A stretch of 64,000 bases of DNA, from the NCBI RefSeq assembly GCF_902804475.1, contig NZ_CADCSU010000107.1, positions 1 to 64,000 of the forward strand. The letters run 5' to 3'. Below, piece after piece: positions 43,633-54,075 of this stretch; position 1 is the first letter of the stretch; the number at the start of each line of letters is the position of its first letter. Made by a program: the position numbers and the translations under genes. The stretch is from Flavobacterium bizetiae. Lineage in GTDB: Bacteria > Bacteroidota > Bacteroidia > Flavobacteriales > Flavobacteriaceae. The notes beneath the pieces are model-generated. The model was not told where the DNA came from and did no database searches. It was given only the letters and a program-made list of their open reading frames with translations.

Positions 43633-43783
43633 CATTAAGATATTAAGAAAATTAAGTTTTTTTGCTTAATGAGACTTAATGTCTTAATGGTTAGATTTTT
43701 TTTGCCACAGATTATTAAGATTAAAAGGATTTTTAAATGGTTTGGGTTTGATATCCAAACTTAACTTCCTTAATATCTTAATG
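43633..43783. repeat. spaced inverted repeat (cattaagatattaag family)
   Basis: cattaagatattaag at 43633-43647 is perfectly complementary to 43769-43783, and the match extends inward over roughly another 12 bases with two mismatches. Between the arms lie further short direct copies of cttaatg (around 43675-43690). It fills most of the gap between the kinase gene and the RidA-like gene; no coding sequence is credible. Confidence 0.75.
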
Positions 43784-43791
43784 GTGAAAAA

Positions 43792-44250
43792 CTATTTTGA
43801 TGCTTTAAAAGCTGTAGCGTCAACTTCGATTAGCATTCCGTCGATGGCTAGTTTGGAAACGGGAATTAATGTGCTTGCGGGAAAAGGTTTGTTTTTCCAG
43901 ACTTTTCTAATTTCTTCGTTCCATATTTTTAGTTTTTCTGGCGAATGGTCTACGATTAGAATCGTGATTTTCATAATGTTTTCGGGTTTTAGATTGTAGG
44001 TGTCTAAAACGGTTACGATGTTTTGTAATACTACTTTGGTTTGTTCTCTAAAACTGTTGCTTAAAGTATGTTCTTTTCCTAAAGCGCCGCTTTGTCCGGA
44101 AATGTAAACCAGTTCTCCAGGGCCGGAAACCGATGATGCGTGGCTAAAACCGTATGGTGTGGGATCGAATAACGATTCGGGATTTTTAAAGGTTTGCGCT
44201 TTTGTGGTAAAGGCAAAAAGTGAAAATAGGGTAAAAAGTACATGTTTCAT
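43792..44250 (-). CDS. exported RidA-family (YjgF-like) protein lacking the usual catalytic Arg
   Basis: A 152-residue RidA-fold protein with an N-terminal signal peptide (MKHVLFTLFSLFAFTTKAQ). SASSVSGPGELVYISGQSG-type strands, LQNIVTVLDTYNLKPENIMKITILIVD and FPASTLIPVSKLAIDGMLIEVDATAF give the chorismate-mutase-like fold. Canonical RidA enzymes deaminate reactive enamines in the cytosol and use an Arg in the P-P-A-R-S position; here that position is Ser126 (FPAST). Export and loss of the Arg both argue for a different, unknown role. Confidence 0.85.
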   Translation of the reverse strand: MKHVLFTLFSLFAFTTKAQTFKNPESLFDPTPYGFSHASSVSGPGELVYISGQSGALGKEHTLSNSFREQTKVVLQNIVTVLDTYNLKPENIMKITILIVDHSPEKLKIWNEEIRKVWKNKPFPASTLIPVSKLAIDGMLIEVDATAFKASK

Positions 44251-44354
44251 GTTTTCGAAATATTGAATTAATGATGCAAAGTTTGCACAATTCTAATTTC
44301 TAAACCTTTACATATGTTGAGGGTTTTTTTAGTCTCAGTTTTCAGTCTCAGTCT

Positions 44355-44401
44355 CAGTTTTCATTCAAAGTTTAGAATTTCCAAATTGTGAATGAAAACT
44401 G
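44355..44401. repeat. 13-bp inverted repeat with ctcagttttcag motifs
   Basis: cagttttcattca (44355-44367) is perfectly complementary to 44389-44401. It is preceded by short repeats of tcagtctcag at 44335-44358. A related inverted repeat (tattcagtc-c/t-cagttt) lies at 56820-56882 next to trmD. Confidence 0.75.
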
Positions 44402-44419
44402 AAAACTGCGAATGCAAAC

Positions 44420-44860
44420 TTAAAATAACCTTCTGTGGTAATTGATTTGTCCTAAATGATAGGCGAGATGTGTGGAGAGATGAACGAGAAAGAAACCTGT
44501 TGTCATTTCTTTTTCGAAAACAATTTGCGGGTAAATGGTTTCCAGATCGGCTTGGGTTAGGTTATCAAGGGCTTTGTTTACAACTAGAATTGTTTCTTCA
44601 ATTTTATTGATTAGTTCTGATTTGGGAATATCTTTTAATGAAAATTCTAACGGACGATTTCTGATGTAGTCTGTTTTGCCAATTTCCGCTCCAATGTAGG
44701 TATTAATGTTGCCTATTAAATGCAAACACAAATTTCCTCCTGAATTGGAGATGTTTTTGTCAATTACCCAAAGCTGACTTTCGTTTTGATATGATTCTAT
44801 TTCGACTTTTAATTGATTGAGATCTCTATTGAAAAGCGATTTCAGGGTTTCGATCAACAT
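44420..44860 (-). CDS. DinB-superfamily protein
   Basis: A 146-residue four-helix protein. The metal His set is visible as LCLHLIGNINTYIG (about 45-58) and FFLVHLSTHLAYHLGQINYHRRLF at the C-terminus (His in H-L-x3-H-x3-H-L-G). These match DinB_2-type proteins. It differs from the 15925 protein in having the ligands clustered at the end. Its start lies 4 bp after the GyrI-like gene, so the two are co-transcribed. Function unknown. Confidence 0.82.
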   Translation of the reverse strand: MLIETLKSLFNRDLNQLKVEIESYQNESQLWVIDKNISNSGGNLCLHLIGNINTYIGAEIGKTDYIRNRPLEFSLKDIPKSELINKIEETILVVNKALDNLTQADLETIYPQIVFEKEMTTGFFLVHLSTHLAYHLGQINYHRRLF

Positions 44861-44864
44861 AATG

Positions 44865-45347
44865 CTAAGCTTTAAGGGTTATCGGAATCCAGATTTCTTC
44901 TTCAGAATCAGGATCTTCTTTTTTGTATTGTTCTCCCATTACAGCAAAATGTGGTCTTTCGTCTACTGTATATTCGGAGTTAGGAAGCCATTCTACGAAA
45001 ATAGAATGATAGGTTTTATGGCCTTCGCTTTGCGGACCTTTATGCACAAAAACAGCGTATAATCCGGTTGGGATTATTAGAGTTTCAAATTCTGAAGGAA
45101 TTGTATCAAAATCAGCAACTTCGACTGCGGCCCATTTTTGAAAGCTATTATTAGGATCGAAATTATCAAAATGCTTTTCAGGAAAAACTTCAAGGGAATA
45201 TAAATTGGAATCGATTACGTTTTTAATTTCTTTCCGTTTTGGCATGAAGGAACTCCATAGTTGAAACGTTTTATTTTCGATAAACGACATATCTATGTGT
45301 TTCCCAATTAGTTTTTTTTCTGGTAAAATTTCAATTCTGGCTTCCAT
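44865..45347 (-). CDS. GyrI-like / AraC effector-binding domain protein
   Basis: A 160-residue stand-alone small-molecule binding domain. IEILPEKKLIGKHIDMSF at the start, WAAVEVADFDTIPSEFETLIIPTGLYAVFVHKGP in the middle, and HYSIFVEWLPNSEYTVDERPHFAVMGEQY at the end are the SHS2-fold blocks found in Rob/BmrR-type effector domains. No DNA-binding helix is present. It precedes a DinB gene by 4 bp and follows the DUF4249 gene by 8 bp on the minus strand. Ligand unknown. Confidence 0.85.
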   Translation of the reverse strand: MEARIEILPEKKLIGKHIDMSFIENKTFQLWSSFMPKRKEIKNVIDSNLYSLEVFPEKHFDNFDPNNSFQKWAAVEVADFDTIPSEFETLIIPTGLYAVFVHKGPQSEGHKTYHSIFVEWLPNSEYTVDERPHFAVMGEQYKKEDPDSEEEIWIPITLKA

Positions 45348-45355
45348 ACTTCTGA

Positions 45356-46177
45356 TTATTGTATTTTGAATTTTTTTGTGTCGATTTCGCTTAACGAAAA
45401 GTAACCTAACGGATAATTGGCTTTGTCGGTAGTATTGATAATGTTTCCTTTTACGGTTGCAGGTGGCGATTGAAAAGGTCCGCCAGCATTACTGCCGGCA
45501 ATACTTACCATAATGCTCATGTAGTTATAGTATTGTTTTGAAATTCCGTAATGTGTGATCTCGATTTCATTACCAATTTTTAAATCATCGTCGTCTGATT
45601 TACTGAAATATTCATTACCCTGAAAAAACTTGTCTTCGCTAACATAGTAGGTTGAGGTAACTTTATTTGAATATACATATTTGTACAGATAAAAATTATC
45701 TGCATCAGCAGGATCGTTATAAAAAGCGCGTACTTCGATTTCATCTCCTGTAATACCTCCTTCATTGTTTTGTTCAATTCGGGTAATGGGCGCGACTGAT
45801 TTCATTGTTTCGGTTGCCGTATAGGTATTTCCGTTACTAATTACGGTTAAAGTGTAATTCTCGTCGATTACGGGAATAAAGTTGGAACATACATATCGCC
45901 CGGTTTTTTGAACTTCTAAAAAAAAGAATTGCTGGTTTTTACTGTTTGTTACATATACGCTTGCTCCGGAAACTGTTGGAATTACGTTTTCGAAATATCC
46001 CGTTGTGGTAGATAATTTTATAGTTTGTTGTTTTCCTGCGGTTCCTTTTTGCCAGTTTATAGCGGCTTCGATTACTAATTTTGGCGGCGCAGTATCGAGA
46101 TCGACGTCTACAACTTCTTCGCAACTTGCAAAGAAAGCCGAGATAAAAAGGACGATGAATAAGGTTACTTTTTTCAT
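45356..46177 (-). CDS. DUF4249 lipoprotein
   Basis: A 273-residue lipoprotein (MKKVTLFIVLFISAFFASCEEV, Cys19). The mature part is a DUF4249 protein: PPKLVIEAAINWQKGT, then beta-rich VSGASVYVTNSKNQ and a YYNYMSIMVSIAGSNAGGPFQSPPATVKGN segment near the end, which resembles the family's conserved GPF..P..V.GN. DUF4249 genes are characteristically next to TonB-dependent receptors in Bacteroidota, as here (35 bp after the receptor). A surface role in substrate capture is inferred by analogy with SusD. Confidence 0.88.
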   Translation of the reverse strand: MKKVTLFIVLFISAFFASCEEVVDVDLDTAPPKLVIEAAINWQKGTAGKQQTIKLSTTTGYFENVIPTVSGASVYVTNSKNQQFFFLEVQKTGRYVCSNFIPVIDENYTLTVISNGNTYTATETMKSVAPITRIEQNNEGGITGDEIEVRAFYNDPADADNFYLYKYVYSNKVTSTYYVSEDKFFQGNEYFSKSDDDDLKIGNEIEITHYGISKQYYNYMSIMVSIAGSNAGGPFQSPPATVKGNIINTTDKANYPLGYFSLSEIDTKKFKIQ

Positions 46178-46212
46178 GATATATCTTTTGTTTTCTTTTT
46201 ACAGAAAGTTGC

Positions 46213-48594
46213 TTAAAATTTAAAATTATAACTCACCGCAGGAACAATTCCAAAAATAGAGGTTTGAACGGCTTCATTTGCTCCGGTATCAACATTTTGA
46301 CGAAAGTTAATTGAAGCAGCATTATGACGATTGTACAGATTGTAAATACTGAAAACCCATTCGCCTTTCCAGTTTCTGTCTTTGTTTTTTCTTGGTGTTA
46401 AAGTTGCCGAAATATCCAGATGATGATAAGCAGGCAAACGATTTTCATTTCTTTGTCCGTAATTAGGAACCGTAATGCCTAAATACTCGTACTGACCGTT
46501 TGGATACGTAACGGGCTGACCGGATTGCAACGCAAAGTTAGCACCAAAAGACCATTTTTCGTTTAATGTATATGCAGAAGTAACAGCTAAATTATGTGTT
46601 TTGTCGTAAGCAGAACTATACCATTGTCCGTTATTGATTCCGGTTTCTTCAGGAGTTCTTCCCGGGGTTTGTTGTTGGGATTTTGATAGCGTGTAGGAAA
46701 TCCATCCGTTCAGTTTTCCTTCGTTTTTCTTTACCATAAATTCTACGCCATAAGAGCGCATACGGCCGTTTAGGATAACTTGCTCAATAGCATCATTGGC
46801 AATTAAATCGGCGCCATCGATATAATCCAATCTGTTTTTAATTTTCTTGTAATAAGTTTCAACTTCTAAAGAATAGGCTCCATCATTAATATTTCTAAAA
46901 TAACCCAATGCTACCTGATCTGCAATTTGTGGTTTGATATAATTATCACTTGGCATCCAGACATCAAGCGGCGTAGGCGATGATGTATTCGAAATCAATT
47001 GAAGGTATTGTGCCATTCTGTTGTAACTCGCTTTTATGGCTTGGTCATCATTTAATTGATAAGAAGCAGAGAATCGCGGTTCTAAATTGTTATAACTTTG
47101 AATCTCTTTGTTTTTACCAAAATATTTGGTTGAAGTTGGCGTCGCTTTTTCGTAAATCTGCATATCAGTATTGAAGATAACAGGTTCATTATTATCGTAA
47201 TAATTGATTGTCGAAGCGCCTAAGCGATAAAATAAACTATAGCGTAATCCGTAAGAAATTGTGATTTTTTTCGAAAGCTGATTTTCTGCTTCAATATAAA
47301 CAGACGGTTCAAAAGCGTATTTTTTATCTAATTGATCAGGATTAATTCCTGATTTATCATTGCTGGGTTTGATGGTTCCGGGATTGAATTCATAGTAAAT
47401 TCCGTTTAAACCATAGTTAAGTTTGAATTTATCTGAGATGTAATTCTTGAAATCGTATTTGATATTGTAATTTTTGATTCCCGAATCCCATTTAAAACCT
47501 ACGAAATCAAGATCTAAACCATAATAGTAATCGCTGTAAATCAAAGATAAATTGGCAAATAATTTATCAGAATACAAATGATTCCAACGCAGGTTTAATG
47601 TCGCATTTCCGTAGATATTGGTAAAACTTTTATTCAGGCTAAATACGTCGCGGCCAAAATAACCGGACAAATACAAACTGTTATTATCGTTTATTTTATA
47701 ACTTAATTTTGTGTTTAAATCATAAAAATAAGCCGAGTTGTCTTTTTGATCTTCAGATAATTTCAGGAATAAATGGGCATAAGAAGCTCTTCCGCCAATT
47801 AAGAACGATCCTTTGTCTTTTACCAAAGGACCTTCGGCAAGAAGTCGGCTTGAAATTAAGCCAATTCCTCCGTTTACATGAAATTCTTTACTGTTTCCGT
47901 CTTTTTGATAAATATCCAGAACAGACGAAGCTCTTCCGCCATAACGAGCAGGAATTCCGCCTTTGTATAATTTAAGATCTTTGATCGCATCGGGATTAAA
48001 AACAGAGAAAAAACCAAATACGTGAGAGGAGTTAAAAATTGTAGCTTCGTCTAATAAAATCAAGTTTTGATCGGCTCCGCCACCACGCACATTAAATCCT
48101 GAAGCTCCTTCGCCGGCATTGGTAACGCCGGGTAGTAATAAAATAGATTTAAGAACATCGACTTCGCCCATAACAACGGGCATTTTTTTTATGGTGGCAA
48201 TAGAGAGCTTATTGACACTCATTTCTGGCGATTTGATGTTTATTTTTCCTCGATTGTCTTTAATTACAACTTCCTGAAGTTCTTCGCCGCTTTCGTTTAT
48301 AGCAAAATTATTTTTGGTATTTTGGTTTAAAACTACTGTTTTTTGAATGGTTTGATAGCCAACGTAACTAATTTCGATTTCATACTGACCTTTAGGAACG
48401 GTAAGCGAATAGAAACCGTATTCATTGGTGGTTGTTCCTATTTTTAAGGAAGGAATGTAAAGATTTACACCAATTAGGGTTTCATTGTTTTTAAAGTCAG
48501 TGATCGTTCCGCTTAAAGTAAATTTTTCCTGAGAAAATGAAGATATAGTGGTGATAAGGAGGATAAAAATAAGGCCAATTTTTTTTGTAATCAT
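46213..48594 (-). CDS. TonB-dependent outer-membrane receptor with carboxypeptidase-like N-terminal domain
   Basis: A 793-residue outer-membrane transporter. Started at 48594 it has a signal peptide (MITKKIGLIFILLITTISSFS); an upstream ATG would add 7 residues. Order: CarboxypepD_reg-like domain (about 22-105, LSGTITDFKNNETLIGVNLYI), plug (about 115-230, with GGGADQNLILLDEA and FSVFNPDAIKDLKLYKGGIPARYGGRASSV), then a beta barrel ending in PAVSYNFKF with the terminal Phe needed for insertion. Substrate unknown, but not a canonical SusC. The DUF4249 lipoprotein lies directly downstream. Confidence 0.95.
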   Translation of the reverse strand: MITKKIGLIFILLITTISSFSQEKFTLSGTITDFKNNETLIGVNLYIPSLKIGTTTNEYGFYSLTVPKGQYEIEISYVGYQTIQKTVVLNQNTKNNFAINESGEELQEVVIKDNRGKINIKSPEMSVNKLSIATIKKMPVVMGEVDVLKSILLLPGVTNAGEGASGFNVRGGGADQNLILLDEATIFNSSHVFGFFSVFNPDAIKDLKLYKGGIPARYGGRASSVLDIYQKDGNSKEFHVNGGIGLISSRLLAEGPLVKDKGSFLIGGRASYAHLFLKLSEDQKDNSAYFYDLNTKLSYKINDNNSLYLSGYFGRDVFSLNKSFTNIYGNATLNLRWNHLYSDKLFANLSLIYSDYYYGLDLDFVGFKWDSGIKNYNIKYDFKNYISDKFKLNYGLNGIYYEFNPGTIKPSNDKSGINPDQLDKKYAFEPSVYIEAENQLSKKITISYGLRYSLFYRLGASTINYYDNNEPVIFNTDMQIYEKATPTSTKYFGKNKEIQSYNNLEPRFSASYQLNDDQAIKASYNRMAQYLQLISNTSSPTPLDVWMPSDNYIKPQIADQVALGYFRNINDGAYSLEVETYYKKIKNRLDYIDGADLIANDAIEQVILNGRMRSYGVEFMVKKNEGKLNGWISYTLSKSQQQTPGRTPEETGINNGQWYSSAYDKTHNLAVTSAYTLNEKWSFGANFALQSGQPVTYPNGQYEYLGITVPNYGQRNENRLPAYHHLDISATLTPRKNKDRNWKGEWVFSIYNLYNRHNAASINFRQNVDTGANEAVQTSIFGIVPAVSYNFKF

Positions 48595-48703
48595 TGTCTT
48601 GTATTTGAAGTACATAGTTAATAATTCTTACTAAATATTGTTGCAGAACATTTGTTAAACATTAGTTAAGAATATTAGGATTTTGTTACAGGCTTTCAAT
48701 GCT

Positions 48704-49924
48704 TTACTTGCTTTTTAGCCTGAAAATTTCTTCAACTGCTTTTTTGTATCCGCCGGCTTCAATAAATGAATTACTTATTTTGGCAATATTCTCTGCATAG
48801 CTTGATTCTGTATTTACTTTTTCGACTGTATTTTTAATACTTTCAGAGGTTAAAGTGTTGACGTCAAGAACAATTGTTGCGCCTAATTCTTCGGCTCTGT
48901 TTGCCAGGAAAAACTGATCTGCTCCTAACGGAATAGAAACAAAAGGAACTTTATTATAGACTAAATCACCCATACTATTCATTCCGGCATGAGTTATCGC
49001 AACGTTTGTATGTTTTAGAATTTCCAGTTGAGGAACATAATCTCTGATAATGAAGTTCGCCGGTATTTTATACTGATCCAGATTTACTTTGTGCGCAGCC
49101 ATAACTACCACATAATCTGTGTTTGCAAAGGCATCGAAAAACAAATTGTTTAAGTCTTTTGAATGGTTACTAAAAATGGTTCCCAGAGAAATATAGACAA
49201 CCTTTTTACCTTCAATTTTATCAAAAGGAAAATCGACATTGTATTTCTTATTATAGATAGGAGGGCCGATAAAAAGGAAACTTTCGTCGTAATTGTTAAT
49301 GTTTTTGATGAAGTATTTAGACGTGTAAACAATGTTTAAATCGCCTTTGTTGAAGAATAAATCCATCATGTTTTCAGGCAGTTTTATTTTATACTTTTCG
49401 ATTAAATTTTCTCTAACTGTTTGAAATTCCTTCATAATTTCCGGACTTAATCCAAAAGGGCCTTTTTTGGGAGGTTCATTTCCGGGACTTGCTTTTTTAT
49501 TAAAAAGATCCTCTTTGGTGGCAAAAACGGCATAAGAGGAAACAGAAGGAATTTGTAATATTTGAGAAATTAATTTTGCGTAAGGATATGCCGCTGAGAA
49601 AACAATATAATCGAATTGTAAACCTTGAATTTCTTCTAAAATAGCATCAATGAACACTTCAGGATGCAACAGAGCGCTTGCAAGTCCTGTTAAGGATTTC
49701 TTTTTTGAAGCATCTTCGACTGGTTTTTCTTCTTTTTTCTGAAAAATATTTAGATCTTCTTTGTAACATTTAAATTCGGCGCCCAGTTCTTGGATTGGTT
49801 TTTTGAATTCTTCAGAACTGAAAAAGAGAACTTCTTCACCTTGATTTACTAATTCATTGGCTAAACCCATCATCGGGTTCATATGTCCGTGAGACGGAAT
49901 ACTTAGAAATAATACTTTTGACAT
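48704..49924 (-). CDS. MGT-type (macrolide-glycosyltransferase-like) GT1 glycosyltransferase
   Basis: A 406-residue GT-B enzyme. Start at 49924 gives MSKVLFLSIPSHGHMNPMMGLANEL, the acceptor-domain hallmark with the catalytic His (H13); the longer frame adds 14 poor residues. The donor domain has VVYISLGTIFSNH and the UDP-binding VAITHAGMNSMGDLVYNKVPFVSIPLGADQF. Relatives glycosylate macrolides, flavonoids and other small hydrophobic acceptors, sometimes conferring resistance. A divergent AraC-type gene starts 102 bp away and may regulate it. Confidence 0.9.
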   Translation of the reverse strand: MSKVLFLSIPSHGHMNPMMGLANELVNQGEEVLFFSSEEFKKPIQELGAEFKCYKEDLNIFQKKEEKPVEDASKKKSLTGLASALLHPEVFIDAILEEIQGLQFDYIVFSAAYPYAKLISQILQIPSVSSYAVFATKEDLFNKKASPGNEPPKKGPFGLSPEIMKEFQTVRENLIEKYKIKLPENMMDLFFNKGDLNIVYTSKYFIKNINNYDESFLFIGPPIYNKKYNVDFPFDKIEGKKVVYISLGTIFSNHSKDLNNLFFDAFANTDYVVVMAAHKVNLDQYKIPANFIIRDYVPQLEILKHTNVAITHAGMNSMGDLVYNKVPFVSIPLGADQFFLANRAEELGATIVLDVNTLTSESIKNTVEKVNTESSYAENIAKISNSFIEAGGYKKAVEEIFRLKSK

Positions 49925-49980
49925 GATTTTTAAATTTTTAGTTAGTACAATATTAAAATACAACAAGCGTATTAAATAGC

Positions 49981-49988
49981 TACTTTTG
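49981..49988 (+). promoter_or_regulatory. candidate -7 box for the AraC-type regulator
   Basis: TACTTTTG matches TAnnTTTG and lies 38 bases before the ATG at 50027. The 102-bp gap also serves the divergent glycosyltransferase gene. Confidence 0.45.
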
Positions 49989-50026
49989 TTTTAAAAATAG
50001 TCGTAAACGGTATTTTATAATTGAAT

Positions 50027-50983
50027 ATGAGCTTAATTCAAAAACTAGCAGAATTTACAAAAAGCAAGTCAGATGACGGATTGTTTATCTTGCCTGAAAC
50101 TTATGGCGAAGGATATATCAAGTCTTTTAATTTTGGAACTCAACTCAACATGATGATCAGTCAATGTGAGTTTAAAGAAGAAATGATCATAAAAAGGGCA
50201 GGAGGAAATTCCAGAAAAGATGAAATTACCTTTAGTTTTAGAAATTTATTTCAGCAGGATAAAACACAAAATCCTGAAGGTTTAGCTCTTAAACGAAGTA
50301 TTGCAATGCCTTCTGTACAAGTGTCTGCAGGCGATATAGATATTGAGGTTATTATTCCGGAGAAAACAAAAATTAATACCATTGTGATTACCATTCACAT
50401 GGATTTATTAAAAAGCTGGATTAGTGATAAAGCCGAAAATAAGTTTTTGAATACTATTACTTTAAGCGATAAACCTTATTTGTACGATCAGATTATTTCG
50501 AATGAAATCGAACAAGTGGCGAGTAAAATAGCTTTAGTAAATAACGAAGAAGAATTGAGCCATTTTTATTTGAAATTGAAAACCGAAGAAATGATTTATC
50601 TTTTTTTATCCGAATTATCAAAACGAGAAACGATTACCAATTATCCGCTTAATGTTGCCGACGTAAAAGCAATGTATGCGATAAAAGAGACTTTGTGTTC
50701 TGATCTTAGTAATCCGCCTGATTTAACTCATCTTGCTTTTATTTCGAACATGAGCGAAAGCAAAATGAATAAATTATTCAAACAAATTTTCGGAAATAGT
50801 ATCTACAATTACTACCAGGCGTTACGAATGAACGAAGCTGCTTATTTAATACGGGAAGAAAAACTATCCGTTTCTGAAACCGGTTATCGTTTGGGATTTT
50901 CGAATTTGAGTCATTTTTCCAGAATATTTGAAAAACATATTGGTCTTAAACCTAAAAAATATTCTGCCGTTTCTACTTCTTAA
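50027..50983 (+). CDS. AraC-family transcriptional regulator
   Basis: A 318-residue regulator. The N-terminal 210 residues form an unclassified sensor-type domain (ALKRSIAMPSVQVSAGDIDIEVIIPE). The C-terminal HTH pair is AHLAFISNMSESKMNKLFKQIFG-like (LTHLAFISNMSESKMNKLFKQ) and LSVSETGYRLGFSNLSHFSRIFEKHIGLKPKKY, the classic AraC signature. ATG at 50027 is preferred over a TTG two codons upstream. Divergent from the MGT glycosyltransferase, which it may control; its own terminator follows. Confidence 0.92.
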   Translation: MSLIQKLAEFTKSKSDDGLFILPETYGEGYIKSFNFGTQLNMMISQCEFKEEMIIKRAGGNSRKDEITFSFRNLFQQDKTQNPEGLALKRSIAMPSVQVSAGDIDIEVIIPEKTKINTIVITIHMDLLKSWISDKAENKFLNTITLSDKPYLYDQIISNEIEQVASKIALVNNEEELSHFYLKLKTEEMIYLFLSELSKRETITNYPLNVADVKAMYAIKETLCSDLSNPPDLTHLAFISNMSESKMNKLFKQIFGNSIYNYYQALRMNEAAYLIREEKLSVSETGYRLGFSNLSHFSRIFEKHIGLKPKKYSAVSTS

Positions 50984-50988
50984 AACAA

Positions 50989-51020
50989 AAAAAAGACAAC
51001 CGTTTAAAGTTATCTTTTTT
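50989..51020 (+). terminator. intrinsic terminator of the AraC-type gene
   Basis: AAAAAAGACAAC (50989-51000) pairs with GTTATCTTTTTT (51009-51020), one A-C mismatch, 8-base loop. Six bases past the stop codon. Confidence 0.82.
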
Positions 51021-51118
51021 ATAAAGGTTCTGAGGTTTTAAAACTCAAAGATTCAAAGGTTTCTCTTTAGACACGCACAGTTAGTGCGTATTTATTTGAG
51101 TCCTTATCAAATTCTATA

Positions 51119-53401
<2,283 letters not shown>

Positions 53402-53416
53402 TCAGAATGAGCGGAG

Positions 53417-53424
53417 CAAATATA
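53417..53424 (-). promoter_or_regulatory. candidate -7 box for icd
   Basis: On the minus strand TATATTTG matches TAnnTTTG about 75 bases before the icd ATG. No clear -33 element. Confidence 0.45.
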
Positions 53425-53512
53425 ATAAAAACAGTCCGAAAACGGTGTAGTTTTCCTGAGAAATGCCGAAATTATCAGATTGTTATTTCGAGGTCTTTAA
53501 ATTATCAAATCG

Positions 53513-53593
53513 ATGATTTTGGTATTAAAAAATTACAGTTTTGATGAATCAGAAGTAAAAGCAGAACATTTCGAAAAACTATTGAAAAAATAG
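53513..53593 (+). other. short open frame followed by a terminator (possible gene remnant)
   Basis: A 26-codon plus-strand frame, MILVLKNYSFDESEVKAEHF and onward to KLLKK, has a composition like real protein ends and stops 24 bp before a plus-strand hairpin with a T run. That pairing suggests the 3' end of a former plus-strand gene whose body was lost, or a very small gene. No in-frame extension upstream exists because a TAA lies at 53498-53500. I do not recognise it. Confidence 0.3.
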
Positions 53594-53617
53594 AACACCA
53601 ATTTTTCATTAAAATAC

Positions 53618-53646
53618 AAACCGATGCTTTATGAATGTCGGTTTTT
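53618..53646 (+). terminator. hairpin with T run
   Basis: AAACCGA (53618-53624) pairs with TCGGTTT (53638-53644), 13-base loop, with T residues following. No complete plus-strand gene precedes it, only the 26-codon frame at 53513. Confidence 0.6.
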
Positions 53647-53649
53647 TAT

Positions 53650-53704
53650 TTTGGGCGTATTCCTCCGGGTCGGGCTATCCGTCTTTCCACTTCTATCCCT
53701 CACG
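53650..53704 (-). repeat. dispersed repeat (GGCCCGGG family), inverted copy
   Basis: Read on the minus strand: gagggatagaagtggaaag, then acggatagcccgacccgg and aggaatacgccc. This parallels 15746-15854 in order (gggatag ... agccc-gg-cccgg ... gacgccc). It is shorter because the segment between the two blocks is missing. Confidence 0.75.
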
Positions 53705-53748
53705 CAAACGGTATAACAATATTTTTTGGGTTATTAAGCATAATTATC

Positions 53749-53959
53749 TCGCAATCTTGTCATTTCGAACGAGAACTCTTCGTAAGAAACTCATCAAAGA
53801 TTGACGATTTTGATTGCGTTCCGAAGCTGGAAAGTAATCCGTAGAGTTTGTTATTTAGAGGAGCGAGAAATCACACGCGGGATTCGGCAAAGATTGGCGG
53901 TTTTGATTGCGGATTTTCTAGTGTGATTTCTCCCATCGGTCGAAATGACAAGATTGCGA
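53749..53959. repeat. 210-bp nested inverted repeat with an internal direct duplication
   Basis: Outer arms: tcgcaatcttgtcatttcga (53749-53768), perfectly complementary to 53940-53959. Inner arms: gagaaatcacac (53865-53876), perfectly complementary to 53921-53932. Inside, caaagattgacgattttgat (about 53795-53814) and caaagattggcggttttgat (about 53889-53908) are near-identical direct copies with 94-bp spacing. The structure looks like a mobile or palindromic intergenic repeat element; no gene is inside. It fills most of the gap before rplS. Confidence 0.9.
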
Positions 53960-53989
53960 ATTCAAGATTGCGAATATTAGATAACCTAA

Positions 53990-54022
53990 ACCCTTGTCAA
54001 AGTTTTAAATTTTGACAAGGGT
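53990..54022. repeat. 12-bp perfect hairpin (acccttgtcaaa)
   Basis: ACCCTTGTCAAA (53990-54001) is perfectly complementary to 54011-54022 with a 9-base loop. It lies between two other repeats with no gene ending nearby, so it is taken as a repeat unit rather than a terminator. Confidence 0.7.
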
Positions 54023-54075
54023 ATCTACAGTTGTATTTGACAGAACAAGAAAGCCAAAAGTAAACTAAAAGCTCT

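Noticed and set aside
53635..53844. 69-codon plus-strand frame
   Set aside because: Crosses two unrelated repeat elements; not a plausible protein.
53749..53959. Insertion sequence
   Set aside because: No transposase frame inside and only 210 bp long; called a repeat element instead.
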